Below, piece by piece: positions 38,508 through 47,720 of a stretch of DNA of 64,000 nt. Source of the stretch: an uncultured Pseudoxanthomonas sp. Lineage in GTDB: Bacteria; Pseudomonadota; Gammaproteobacteria; Xanthomonadales; Xanthomonadaceae. Made by a program: the position numbers and the translations under genes. Every line of letters begins with the position of its first letter. Within the stretch, counting starts at the first letter, position 1. The stretch lies in the NCBI GenBank assembly GCA_946886405.1, contig CAMPIO010000002.1, positions 1 through 64,000 on the forward strand, in the 5' to 3' direction. Below the pieces are notes generated by a model. That model did not search any database and was not told the DNA's origin. It worked only from the letters and a program-made list of their open reading frames with translations.

Positions 38508-39329
38508 CTACTGTGTCTTGCCGGGCGTTGCCGGCGGCGTGGTGGGTTGCGTCTGCTGCTGCCGCAACTGGGCGCGGCGCTGCTCGATGCGTTGGCGGAT
38601 GGCTTCCATCTGGTCGTCCGTGGTCGCAGCGGGCGTGGAAGGCGCCGTCGATGAGGGTGAAGGGGTGGGTGCCGGCATGTGTACCGGGCCTGGCGGCGAT
38701 GCCACGGTAGGCGTGGCGGCGGGCGCATTGTTGCCCCCGGTGGTACGTCCACCCGGTGTGGCCGGCGGTGCGACGGCCGCTGCGGGCGGTACGGTGGCCG
38801 GTGTAGCTGCGACGGGAGAGGGTGGTTGACCTCCCGCACCGTCGAACACGCGCAGTTCCATCTCGCGACGACCTTCCGGACCATCGAACACGGCACGGCG
38901 CGGACCGAGCTCGACCAGTCGCCAGCCCGGGAAGCCGGCCGGCGCATCGCCCACCTTCACCCGCACGCCCTCGCCGCCTTGCGCGGGCTGCACGATCGCC
39001 AGTTCCAGGGCCGGCGTGATCAGCACGCTGGTCAGCACCAGATCGAAGGTCGGCGCCGCGGCCGCTTCGCCGGACAGGAAGAACGGTTTGGGGCGACGGT
39101 CTTCGGAGAACAACGGGCGCCCCCCTACATCCGCATACTGGTTCAACGCGCCCAGCCGTTCCGGCGGGCTGGCAGGCAGGCGCGGCAAAGCCTGCACCAG
39201 GGCCGGATCGGCCGGCAGCGGCGTGATGCGGCTGCCCAGCCCGAACAGGGCCAGCAATGCGGCCAGCACCGCCCAGCCCGCCACGACGGCGAGGATCCAG
39301 GTGCGCACACCCCAGTTGTCAGCGCGCAC
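38508..39329 (-). CDS. type II secretion inner-membrane protein, XpsN/GspC-like
   Basis: Protein of 273 residues with one N-terminal membrane helix (WILAVVAGWAVLAALLALFGLG). The HR-like domain FDLVLTSVLITPALELAIVQPA ... VKVGDAPAGFPGWRLVELG follows. Residues ~170-273 are a Pro/Ala/Thr-rich tail ending in a short Q-rich helix. In the Xanthomonas system XpsN takes the GspC role, linking the inner-membrane platform to the secretin. The start overlaps gspM. Confidence 0.82.
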   Translation of the reverse strand: MRADNWGVRTWILAVVAGWAVLAALLALFGLGSRITPLPADPALVQALPRLPASPPERLGALNQYADVGGRPLFSEDRRPKPFFLSGEAAAAPTFDLVLTSVLITPALELAIVQPAQGGEGVRVKVGDAPAGFPGWRLVELGPRRAVFDGPEGRREMELRVFDGAGGQPPSPVAATPATVPPAAAVAPPATPGGRTTGGNNAPAATPTVASPPGPVHMPAPTPSPSSTAPSTPAATTDDQMEAIRQRIEQRRAQLRQQQTQPTTPPATPGKTQ

Positions 39330-39939
39330 CGGACGGCTCCTGGGTCACCACCGGTGACGGCTTGAGGTATCCGTACAGGTCGAAATTCACGTCCAGTCCG
39401 CCGGCGCCGCTTTCGCTGGCCTGGTAGGCATAGCGCTGCGCCAGGATGTTGAGGTTCTCGACGAACAGGCGCGGACTGCCGGATTCCAGCTGGTGCAGCA
39501 CCGACGCCAGTTCCGGTGCGCCGCAATTCAGCCGCACCTGCACGACCACGCGCGGGTAGATTTCCCGGCCGGCGACCGCCAGCGGCGACTGGTTGGCAAT
39601 GGCGCAACTGCGGTTGCCGGGGCTGGCCTGCCTGACGACGGTTTCCAGCCGCTGCACCAGGCCGGCGGTCGCCAGCTCGACCGTCGCTTCCGGCAGGAAG
39701 CCCGGGCGTTGCGCTTGCTGCGCCAGCGCAGCGGTGAGTTCGCGCTGCACCTGCGGTGCCTGCTGCAGTTGGGTGCGGATGCGAAGTTCGCGTTCGCGCA
39801 GTTCGTCCACGCGCGCGCCCACTTCCTGCATCGGCACGGTCCACCAGGGATGCACGAGCACGGCGTAGCCCAGCAGCAGCGCCGCCAGCAGCAACGCCAG
39901 CGCCAGCCAGCGGTCGCGGTCAGTCACGGCCAGCGGCAT
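39319..39939 (-). CDS. gspM: type II secretion protein GspM
   Basis: Protein of 206 residues with one membrane helix near the start (WLALALLLAALLLGYAVLV), a periplasmic coiled coil (VDELRERELRIRTQLQQA) and a ferredoxin-like domain at the end. It overlaps gspL and gspN/C. It forms the inner-membrane platform with GspL, GspF and GspE. Identified mainly by position and topology. Confidence 0.85.
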   Translation of the reverse strand: MPLAVTDRDRWLALALLLAALLLGYAVLVHPWWTVPMQEVGARVDELRERELRIRTQLQQAPQVQRELTAALAQQAQRPGFLPEATVELATAGLVQRLETVVRQASPGNRSCAIANQSPLAVAGREIYPRVVVQVRLNCGAPELASVLHQLESGSPRLFVENLNILAQRYAYQASESGAGGLDVNFDLYGYLKPSPVVTQEPSGAR

Positions 39940-41059
39940 TGGCGCCTCCTTGCGTCGCGGCAGCCGGATCCTGCTTGCCCAGCAACTCGGCCGTCATCGT
40001 GAAGCGGTCCATGCGCGTGCGCGGATCGGGCTGCAGTGCGCCACTCAACGCGGGATTGCGCCACAACGGCGAGCCTTGCAGGCGCGCGACCAGCCCCGAC
40101 GCTTCCGGGCTGAAGCCGATCAGCGTCAGGCGGTCGCCTTCGATGGCGAGTTTTTCCAGATAGGTGTTGTCCGGCAGACGCTTGGTGACTTCATCCATCA
40201 CCTCAAGCGCCGTCGGCCGGCGTGCGCTGGTCTGGTTGAGGGTGGTGGTGCCGGCGACGAGATCGACGAGTTGCTGCCGTTGCGCGGCCACCTGCCGCGC
40301 TGCCTCTGCACGGCTCTCCACCTGTGCCGCGAAGGCATCGGCGGCAGCGCGCCGGTTGTCCAGAACCGCCCACGCCGCGAACACCAGCGCCACGACGGCC
40401 ACCGTCGCCAGCGCCACGTGCAGGCCACGTCGCGGCGCCTGCCTTGCGACGCGCGATGCCTCGGGCAACAGGTTCACGCCCAGCGGTGCACCGCTCGCGT
40501 CCTCCACATCCGCGCCCGCCAGCCCGTCGGCCAGTGCACCCAGGCGGGACAGGCCGTCGACGAAGGCCGCTTTCTGCACCGCCGCCAGTTCGACATCGAG
40601 CTGCGCGTCCTCGCGCACACCCAGGACGCGCGCATCGAAGCACGCATCGTTCACAGTGAAGGGGGTCTGCCGGTCGAGTTCGAATGTCAGCACATCGCGC
40701 AAGCGATCCGCCGCTGCCGCCGGCAGCAGCAGACGGCGACGCAACGCCATGCCTGCGGGCACCAGCCACCAGCGCGGCAGGTCGGCCAGCCGGCTGCCGA
40801 GCAAGGCACGCAGTTCGTCGGGGGTCACCGTGGCCGGGAGTCGCGCGAGCGGATGCCGCTGCGTGCCTTCCAGCCAACTCATCTTGATCTCGTCGTCCTG
40901 CCGCTGGAACAACAGCCGGTCACCCGTCAGCCCCAGCACCACGCGCCAGCGCGCCGGCAACCAGATCGCCAACGCGTGCCCCCACCACGCGAAGAAGCTG
41001 CGTGGCCCGGGACCGAGCCGTGCCCGGAACCGCTGCAAGGTGTCGCGTACGCCGCTCAT
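39920..41059 (-). CDS. gspL: type II secretion protein GspL
   Basis: Protein of 379 residues with an actin-like cytoplasmic domain ([43 protein letters not shown]). A membrane helix lies near residue 225 ([20 protein letters not shown]), followed by a periplasmic ferredoxin-like part. It anchors the GspE ATPase to the membrane. The start overlaps the gspK stop (ATGA). Confidence 0.87.
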   Translation of the reverse strand: MSGVRDTLQRFRARLGPGPRSFFAWWGHALAIWLPARWRVVLGLTGDRLLFQRQDDEIKMSWLEGTQRHPLARLPATVTPDELRALLGSRLADLPRWWLVPAGMALRRRLLLPAAAADRLRDVLTFELDRQTPFTVNDACFDARVLGVREDAQLDVELAAVQKAAFVDGLSRLGALADGLAGADVEDASGAPLGVNLLPEASRVARQAPRRGLHVALATVAVVALVFAAWAVLDNRRAAADAFAAQVESRAEAARQVAAQRQQLVDLVAGTTTLNQTSARRPTALEVMDEVTKRLPDNTYLEKLAIEGDRLTLIGFSPEASGLVARLQGSPLWRNPALSGALQPDPRTRMDRFTMTAELLGKQDPAAATQGGANAAGRD

Positions 41060-41907
41060 TGTGGTGACGCTCCCTCCTCCCAGCGCAACAAGGTATAGGC
41101 CGAACCCGGCACCGGGCTGGCTCCCGCGCGCACCACCGTCCGCACCGACGCTTCGCGGCCATCGGCCAGCCGCGCACGGCTCTCGATACTATACGTGCCG
41201 CTGCCGGTGCCGACGAGTTGCGGGCTGCCGGTGACGCCGGTCGCATTGCGTTGCGCCAGCCATGCCGTCGCATCCACGCCCATGGCCTGCAGCACCGGCC
41301 CCTGCGCGTACGTCGCGTCCGGCTGCCCGCGACCGGAATACAGGGTCAGGAACGGCGCAAGGCGCGCATACAGATCGGGGGTCATGCCCAGCACCTGTTC
41401 GACTTCCGCGATGGTCTCGAAAGGCGCGTCCTTGGCGCCGTAGTCGCGCCCTGCCGACGCGTAGTCGCCATCTTCGGCACCGCCGACCGGTTGTGTGAGA
41501 TTGTCGGCATCCCGCCAATCGATGATCGCCGCCGCGAGCGCATCGCTGACATCGGCGGGCTGGCCGAGTGCCTGCATCAAGCGCGACAGCAACGGCACGT
41601 CAGCCTGGTTGAGGTCGACCTTCCCGGTCTCGTCCACGATGCTCACCTGCACCTGCTGACCATCGAACGTCCACGCGTAGGCGCGGCCGTTGGGTTGCCA
41701 GTGCGTTTCCGGATTGCGGTCCGCCACACGCACCAGCGCGTACTCGATGCCGGCGCGCGCTATCTCCTGTGCGATCGCGCCCTGGCTGCCCACCCGGCCC
41801 TGCAACGCTTCCATCCGCGCGGTCAGCGCATACGCGCCGACCAGCGCCGTGAGCAGCGCCACCAGCCACAGCACCAGCAGGAGAGCGGCTCCGCGCATGC
41901 GCTTCAT
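41056..41907 (-). CDS. gspK: type II secretion minor pseudopilin GspK
   Basis: Protein of 283 residues with a type IV pilin-like N-terminus ([22 protein letters not shown]) and the large GspK domain ([50 protein letters not shown]). It has the helix-hairpin-helix-like repeats expected for GspK, the tip of the pseudopilus. Its start overlaps gspJ by ATGA. Confidence 0.92.
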   Translation of the reverse strand: MKRMRGAALLLVLWLVALLTALVGAYALTARMEALQGRVGSQGAIAQEIARAGIEYALVRVADRNPETHWQPNGRAYAWTFDGQQVQVSIVDETGKVDLNQADVPLLSRLMQALGQPADVSDALAAAIIDWRDADNLTQPVGGAEDGDYASAGRDYGAKDAPFETIAEVEQVLGMTPDLYARLAPFLTLYSGRGQPDATYAQGPVLQAMGVDATAWLAQRNATGVTGSPQLVGTGSGTYSIESRARLADGREASVRTVVRAGASPVPGSAYTLLRWEEGASPQ

Positions 41908-42572
41908 GGCAGCACCGGACTCGCGCCACCCGGCAGCAATCCCCCCCCCGCACCGCCCTCGCTGCGCGCCAGCGTCACCACCAGATCCGGCCAGCGACCA
42001 CCCTTCATCGCCACCATTTCCACCTTCACCTGCAGTGGCAGCATCTCCGAGGTTTCCCAGCGGTCCTGCCACGGGCCCAGCCGGTTGTCCGCATCCAGGC
42101 CGCGATACCGGAAGCGCACCGAGCGGAGCCCATCGGCAAGCCGTTCCGCGCGCTGCCCGCGCGCCGCGAGATCGATGTCCTCCAACGACGCGTCCGGACG
42201 GGCGACGGCGAAGGCCACCTGCAGCTGCCCCTCCTCGTCCGCGACCAGCTCGTGCAGGTAAGGTCCGCCGTAACCGAGATAGTCCGGCAGGTCCGCCACG
42301 AACCGCATGCGCTGCGGTGTCCCGATGAAACGCGCCTGACGCAGCGTGCCGCGGTCGGTCGCGAACACGATGGGCTGCGCCGACGCCAACCGCGCGCGCA
42401 GGTAACCATGCACCGCCCGCATGCGCTCGCTGGCCTGCGCCATGTCTTCGCCACGCGTCACCACTGCCGTGGACGAACGCAGCGTCGCGAATGCGAGTGC
42501 CAGCCCGGCCGCGAGCAACACCAGCGCCAACAACACTTCGATCAGGGTGAAGCCTCGCGCAGGCGTCCGCAT
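41904..42572 (-). CDS. gspJ: type II secretion minor pseudopilin GspJ
   Basis: Protein of 222 residues. Prepilin cleavage site [22 protein letters not shown] with Glu at position +5. The body is beta-rich ([23 protein letters not shown]), as in GspJ. It overlaps gspI by one base (TGATG). Confidence 0.9.
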   Translation of the reverse strand: MRTPARGFTLIEVLLALVLLAAGLALAFATLRSSTAVVTRGEDMAQASERMRAVHGYLRARLASAQPIVFATDRGTLRQARFIGTPQRMRFVADLPDYLGYGGPYLHELVADEEGQLQVAFAVARPDASLEDIDLAARGQRAERLADGLRSVRFRYRGLDADNRLGPWQDRWETSEMLPLQVKVEMVAMKGGRWPDLVVTLARSEGGAGGGLLPGGASPVLP

Positions 42573-43003
42573 CACGGCGACACCGCCTGGTTGATGTCGC
42601 GCGGCGCCAACCGCAGCGTGCGCCATTGCATCGCCTGTGCCCGCTCGTCGCCCCAGCGCACGACGAGGCGCACGTCGAGAAGTTGCGGCGCGCCCGGATC
42701 GAGCTGTGCCCGCGCGGCGAGCGGATCGGAGAACGGCGCGATGTCGAGTTGCCACCGGTAACGATCGCCTTCGAAGCTGCCCTCCCGACGTCCCGGTTGC
42801 AGCACGTCGCCCGCACCCAGTTGCGCCAGCAGGGACTGCGCATGCAACGTCGCGCGACTGCTGTCCGCCGATTCGCGCACCTGCCGGCTCGCCCCCGACA
42901 GCGATCCCAACAACAGACTGAGCGCCAGCGCCAGCAGTGCGAATGCGACGATGACTTCGAGCAGGGTGAAGCCCCGTTGGTGGCGGCGGTTCGGCGGCGT
43001 CAT
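42572..43003 (-). CDS. gspI: type II secretion minor pseudopilin GspI
   Basis: Protein of 143 residues with prepilin site [24 protein letters not shown]. The small soluble domain includes [11 protein letters not shown] and [17 protein letters not shown] overlap with gspH. Confidence 0.9.
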   Translation of the reverse strand: MTPPNRRHQRGFTLLEVIVAFALLALALSLLLGSLSGASRQVRESADSSRATLHAQSLLAQLGAGDVLQPGRREGSFEGDRYRWQLDIAPFSDPLAARAQLDPGAPQLLDVRLVVRWGDERAQAMQWRTLRLAPRDINQAVSP

Positions 43004-43512
43004 GGCGTCCGCACCTCGTCGCGCAGCAATCGCGTCTCACCGGTCAGCCAGGCCACGTCGATGCTCCACGCGGCCGTCCCGGCGGACAAGGTGATGCGAC
43101 CACCGGTGGAACCACCATCCGGGAAGAACAGGATGGCGCCTTCGCCTGCCCGCACCTGCGCCTCGCGCACGCCGGTGAAGCGGACCGACAGCGCACCATC
43201 GATCTCGCCACGACGATCACCCGCCGCCTCCCACGCATGTACGCGTGGATCGATCCGGAAACGCTGCGGCTGCCCGGTCGCGATGGCGCGCGCCCGCGTG
43301 TAACGCAGTTGCGCGGCGACCTCCTTGGATTCCGAGCGAAGCCGCATGCCGTCCATGCCACCGGTGAACACCATCGCCGCGAGAATCCCCGCCGCCGCGA
43401 TCAAGGCCAGCACCAGCAGCATCTCGAGCAGTGTGAAACCGGCTGTCCGCGCGCGCGCGACGGCGGGCCCGCAAGCCGGCGGCAGGAACACGGGAGCGAC
43501 GCGGCGCACCAC
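43000..43512 (-). CDS. gspH: type II secretion minor pseudopilin GspH
   Basis: Protein of 170 residues with prepilin site TAG/FTLLEMLLVLALIAAAGILA near residue 24, and a GspH body (EVAAQLRYTRARAIATGQPQRFRID). The start codon is GTG at 43512. It begins 17 bp after the gspG stop. Confidence 0.9.
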   Translation of the reverse strand: MVRRVAPVFLPPACGPAVARARTAGFTLLEMLLVLALIAAAGILAAMVFTGGMDGMRLRSESKEVAAQLRYTRARAIATGQPQRFRIDPRVHAWEAAGDRRGEIDGALSVRFTGVREAQVRAGEGAILFFPDGGSTGGRITLSAGTAAWSIDVAWLTGETRLLRDEVRTP

Positions 43513-43529
43513 GGCGGCGGTTGCCGCGC

Positions 43530-43964
43530 TTACTCGTTCCTGATGTCCGCGTCGACGCTGTCGCCACCGGCCTTGCCGTCGGCGCCCAGGCTGACCAGAT
43601 CGAAGCGCTGCGTCTCACCCGGGATGCGGTATTCGATCGGATTCTTCCATGGGTCCTGCAACTCGCTCTCCTTCGCGTACGGGCCCAACCAACCGCTCGC
43701 GTTGCCCGGATTGGTCACCAGGTCGGACAGCTGCGCCGGATATCGGCCCGTGTCCAACTGGTAGGTTTCGATCTTGCCGGCCAGTGTCTGCACCTGCGAC
43801 TGCGCCAGCTTCACCTTGCCGCTGTCGGCGCCGCCCATCACGCGGCTGCCCACCAGCACGAGAATGCCGCCGATCAGCACCAGCACGATGATGATCTCGA
43901 GCAGGCTGAAACCCTGTTGGGAACGCGGGGAGTGGAACGCAGTCATCGGGCGCGGGCGGGACAT
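43530..43964 (-). CDS. gspG: type II secretion major pseudopilin GspG
   Basis: Protein of 144 residues with cleavage site QQG/FSLLEIIIVLVLIGGILVLV. The conserved pseudopilin end reads YPAQLSDLVTNPGNASGWLGPY, QDPWKNPIEYRIPG and VSLGADGKAGG, with the calcium-site region near the C-terminus. Starts at 43964 or 43946 are possible. Confidence 0.95.
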   Translation of the reverse strand: MSRPRPMTAFHSPRSQQGFSLLEIIIVLVLIGGILVLVGSRVMGGADSGKVKLAQSQVQTLAGKIETYQLDTGRYPAQLSDLVTNPGNASGWLGPYAKESELQDPWKNPIEYRIPGETQRFDLVSLGADGKAGGDSVDADIRNE

Positions 43965-43987
43965 GGTGGCGGACTCTCCAGGAATGC

Positions 43988-45202
43988 TCAGTTGATGGCG
44001 CCGGTCAGATCGTACAGCGGGACCAGCACGGCGATGATGACGACACCGACCACCGCCGCCAGGATCAGCGTGATGGCGGGGACGAGGGCGGCCAGCATAC
44101 GGTCCAGCACCTGAGCGGTTTCCTGCTCGAAGGTTTCGGCCGTCTTCAGCAGCATGCCGTCGAGGGCACCCGACTCCTCGCCCACCTGGACCATCTGCAG
44201 GGCCAGGCGCGGAAAGCGCTTGCCCTTGCCCAGCGAGGCGGACAACCCATGTCCGTTCTTCACATCCTCGGCCGCCACATCGACATCGGCGGCAAGGGCA
44301 CGGTTGCCCAGCACGTTGCGGGCAATGCCCAGGGCGGTCAGCAGCGGGACACCGTTCTTCAGCAGCGTGCCCAAGGTGCGCGCAAGACGGGCGGTCTCCA
44401 GGCGGGCCACCAACGGGCCCACCAGCGGACGACCCAGCAGCCACGCATCCAGACGGCCGCGGAAAGCAGGATCCCGGCGGCGGCGGCCGAACCACAGCAG
44501 GACCAGCGCAGGAATCGCGACCAGCACGAACCAGAAGTCGCGCACGAACGCGCCCACCCACAGCACCCCGCGCGTGAACCACGGCAGCGCCACATCCAGG
44601 CTCTCGTACATCACCGCGAACTGCGGCACCACGTATCCGAGCAGGAACAGCAGCGCGAAGCCGACCACGACCAGCAGGATGGCGGGATACACCAGCGCGT
44701 TGACGACACGCCCCTTCAGCGCGCGACTGCGTTCCAGGTAATCGCCGAGCCGCTGCAGGGTATCGTGCAGGCTGCCACCGGCTTCACCGGCGCGCACCAT
44801 GTTGATGTACAGCCGCGAGAACAGGCCATGCTGCCGATCCAGCGCCGTGGACAGCGGCGCACCGCCGCGAACGGCATCGCGGATGTCGGTGATGACGCGA
44901 CGCGCTTTCTCGTCTTCCGGCAGGTCCAGCAGGATCCCCAGCGCGCGGTCCAGCGGTTGTCCGGCACCCAGCAGCGTCGCGAGTTGCTGGGTGAACTGCA
45001 CCAGCCGGTCGCCCGCGAAGGCATTCGGTCGCCACAGTTGTCCCAGGCTGCGTGTACCCCCCGCCACGGCCAGTGCGGCTTCGACCGGCAGGTGGCCCTG
45101 CTCCTGCAGGCGCGCAACCACGTCGGCATCGCTGGCGGCCTCCATCTGGCCGTCCAGCATTTCACCGTGTGCGTTGAGGGCTTTGTAGCGGTAGAGCGGC
45201 AT
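43988..45202 (-). CDS. gspF: type II secretion platform protein GspF
   Basis: Inner-membrane protein of 404 residues, the family length. It opens PLYRYKALNAHGEMLDGQ and carries two GspF repeats, each with membrane helices (LVYPAILLVVVGFALLFLLGY; the last helix near residue 380). FTQQLATLLGAGQPLDRAL and LARTLGTLLKNGVPLLTALGI mark the two repeats. In Xanthomonas gspE lies directly upstream; here it is 8.8 kb away. gspG follows 23 bp later. Confidence 0.95.
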   Translation of the reverse strand: MPLYRYKALNAHGEMLDGQMEAASDADVVARLQEQGHLPVEAALAVAGGTRSLGQLWRPNAFAGDRLVQFTQQLATLLGAGQPLDRALGILLDLPEDEKARRVITDIRDAVRGGAPLSTALDRQHGLFSRLYINMVRAGEAGGSLHDTLQRLGDYLERSRALKGRVVNALVYPAILLVVVGFALLFLLGYVVPQFAVMYESLDVALPWFTRGVLWVGAFVRDFWFVLVAIPALVLLWFGRRRRDPAFRGRLDAWLLGRPLVGPLVARLETARLARTLGTLLKNGVPLLTALGIARNVLGNRALAADVDVAAEDVKNGHGLSASLGKGKRFPRLALQMVQVGEESGALDGMLLKTAETFEQETAQVLDRMLAALVPAITLILAAVVGVVIIAVLVPLYDLTGAIN

Positions 45203-45285
45203 ACCGGCGGGCAGAGGGGCAATGCGCCAAGTTACCGTATTCCCCCGTCGACCGTCATGCGCGGCGATCACGCTCCGGAACGGAA

Positions 45286-45307
45286 CGGCCCCGGTCTCCC
45301 GGGGCCG
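45286..45307 (-). terminator. hairpin after the serine protease gene
   Basis: A 9-bp perfect stem CGGCCCCGG/CCGGGGCCG with a TCTC loop (plus-strand reading), lying 24 bp past the protease stop. The T tract on the minus strand is short, so read-through into gspF is possible. Confidence 0.5.
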
Positions 45308-45330
45308 TCGCACGGCATCACGCCGGAAGG

Positions 45331-47130
45331 TCAGGGCGCGGTGAAGCTGCCGCGCACACTGACACCGGAGAACTTCGTCTTGCCCACCAGCGACACGTAG
45401 TACGTGCCGGCCTGCGGGTTCGCGATGTTGATCACGTCGTTGTTGCCCGGTCGCACCGAGCGCAGGTCGTAATTCGTCGCCGTGGCCGCACTGCCGAACT
45501 TCACGTAGACGTCGGCGTTGCCGCTGCCGCCGTAACTGATGAAGGACAGGTTGCTGGCCCCGGCCGGCACCACCAGTGCGTACTGCACCACCGCGTCCTT
45601 GGCGCCGGTGTTGCCACCCACGGCCACGTTGTTGGTCAACAGCGTCGCGGTGGGCGGCTCGCCGCCGCCGATGACGGCCTGCACGGCGGCCGCCGCGTTG
45701 ACGATGCCGGCACCGATCGGCCGGTTGGCCGGCGGCGCAACGGGGAACGGCCGCGCGGTCGACTTCAACGTGGCGAGGATCTGCGCCGGCGTCAGCGGCG
45801 TGTCGGCCACGCTCTGCATCAGCGCGACGACCGCCGCGACATGCGGCGCCGCCATCGATGTGCCGCCCATGCCGAAGTAGGTCTCGGTGGTAGGCACCGT
45901 CGTGCCCGAGTTGCCGGTGGACCACACGTAACCGCCGGGATTGCCATCGACGCTGCCGCCACCGCCCGGCGCCGAAATGTCGATGCGCGTGCCGTAGTTG
46001 GAATACGACGCGATGCCGCCGGTGATGCGGGTGGCGCCCACGGTGATGACGCCGGCGCAGTTGCCCGGCGAGTAGCCGCTGACATTGCCCGCATCGTTGC
46101 CCGCCGCGACCACCACCGTGCTGCCGTTGGCGATGGCGATGTTGAAGGCGTTCTGCTCCACCGCGCTGCACGCGCCGGATCCGCCCAGGCTCAGGTTGAT
46201 GACCTCCGCCGGATTGGCGTTGGCCGGCACGCCGGCAACGGTACCGCCGGACGCCCAGATGACGGCATCGGAAATGTCGGACGTGTAGCCGCCGCAGCGA
46301 CCCAGCACGCGCGCCGGCACGACCTTCGCGTTGAACGCGCCGCCGGCCATGCCCTTGGCATTGTTGGTGACCTCGGCGACCGTGCCCGCCACATGGGTGC
46401 CGTGCCAGCTGCTGTCCTGCACCGGCGAACCCGCGTAGCACTCACCCGCGACCGGATTCCAGTCACCCTCATCGCGCGGATTCGCATCGCGTCCGTCGCT
46501 GTCGCGGGAGACGAACGTGTCGCTGATGAAGTCGTAGCCCGGCAGGATGTTCGCATCGAGGTCGCTGTGCGCGGTGATGCCCGTGTCCAGCACGGCCACG
46601 ACCACGCCGGCACCGGTGGCGTTGTCCCACGCCGCCGGCAGGTTGATGCCGCCGACCGCATCCTTGAAGTGCCACTGATACTGGTTGTAGTAAGTGTCGT
46701 TGGGGACGAGGCGCGCGTAGCGGCGCGCGTCGACTTCGACGAACTCCACGTCCGGGTCGGTCGCCAGCTGTCGCAGCAGGCTCTCTGCTTCGACGCGGTC
46801 CAGCTTGCGCGAGGTCTGCACCAGTTCGGCGCCGATACCCAGGCGACGCAGCTTCGCGGCGCTCACCGCCTTGCCGTTCGCGGTGCCCAGCGCGGCGCGT
46901 GACACGGCACCTGCCAGCGAACGCTGCAGCGTCGTGCTGCTGGCGCGCGCGGTGCTGCCATCGCGGTACTTCACGATGAAACGGTCGTAGGTATCGCCAT
47001 CGCGAAGACCGGCGGTACTGACATCACCCGCAAAAGCGGAGCCACTGAAGGCACCGAAGGTGACGATTGCGGCGAGTGCAGCAACGAGGGGATGACGGCG
47101 CGAACGACGGAATGAGGAATTTGAATTCAC
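45331..47130 (-). CDS. secreted subtilisin-like (S8) serine protease with C-terminal PPC domain
   Basis: Secreted protease of 599 residues. Signal peptide SRRHPLVAALAAIVTFGAFSGSAFA, then an I9-like propeptide (FIVKYRDGS ... VEFVEVDARRYARL). The catalytic domain has Asp in VVAVLDTGIT, His in SSWHGTHVAGT, and Ser in GMGGTSMAAPHVAA. The C-terminal ~110 residues look like a pre-peptidase C-terminal domain (YVKFGSAATATNYDLRS ... GTYYVSLVG). The start codon is GTG at 47130, preceded by GGAG. Its place between gspE and gspF makes it a likely type II substrate. Confidence 0.9.
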   Translation of the reverse strand: MNSNSSFRRSRRHPLVAALAAIVTFGAFSGSAFAGDVSTAGLRDGDTYDRFIVKYRDGSTARASSTTLQRSLAGAVSRAALGTANGKAVSAAKLRRLGIGAELVQTSRKLDRVEAESLLRQLATDPDVEFVEVDARRYARLVPNDTYYNQYQWHFKDAVGGINLPAAWDNATGAGVVVAVLDTGITAHSDLDANILPGYDFISDTFVSRDSDGRDANPRDEGDWNPVAGECYAGSPVQDSSWHGTHVAGTVAEVTNNAKGMAGGAFNAKVVPARVLGRCGGYTSDISDAVIWASGGTVAGVPANANPAEVINLSLGGSGACSAVEQNAFNIAIANGSTVVVAAGNDAGNVSGYSPGNCAGVITVGATRITGGIASYSNYGTRIDISAPGGGGSVDGNPGGYVWSTGNSGTTVPTTETYFGMGGTSMAAPHVAAVVALMQSVADTPLTPAQILATLKSTARPFPVAPPANRPIGAGIVNAAAAVQAVIGGGEPPTATLLTNNVAVGGNTGAKDAVVQYALVVPAGASNLSFISYGGSGNADVYVKFGSAATATNYDLRSVRPGNNDVINIANPQAGTYYVSLVGKTKFSGVSVRGSFTAP

Positions 47131-47720
47131 TGGACCTGCTCCATGTCTACAAGGATGAACGAACTGGGTAACCCGTTTACGACGTGCGTACTCAATGACT
47201 TGCGACTTTCCTTTCAAGCGGATCGTGCAGGTACCCCTGTTTACCTGTCACGACACTCTTCACGCGACGAGAACATCGAATGCACATGGCATTAACGCCT
47301 TGTTTTCAGCGTTTTCGTCGCGTCGCGTCGAACGTAGCAAATCTCTCGCAAATTGCACAACGCGGATGTAGTGTTCGGACACACGGAGTTTTTTTGCATC
47401 ATCTCGGGATGAGGGGATGGGGAATGCGGGAATCGTTTTTCGACGCGACATCTTGTTTCGCTGATCCGCTTGCATGTCTTTTCCGCGACGTCTCCGCGTC
47501 GCGTTCTTCGCGTCCATGGTGGCGACATACCCCGACGCCACCGTTCGTCCTCCGCACATCCCCCCTCGCTTCCGTTGCTTCGTGCGACCCGCCCATGCGT
47601 CTCCCCTGTCGCATGCGGCGCCGTCTTCTTCCCTGACGCAGTCCGCTTCCAATCCCCGTGCCGATACAGGTCCGGGTGCTGTCGTATTCCCCCGAAAACA
47701 CAGAATGAAGGACGTGATCC
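47131..47720. other. divergent control region between protease and adhesin genes
   Basis: A 590-bp stretch with no gene I can support. Parts (47270-47470) are clearly less GC-rich than the surroundings and contain T runs such as GTTTTTTTGCATC. It must hold the promoters of both the protease and the adhesin. No clean -35/-10 pair stood out. Confidence 0.5.
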
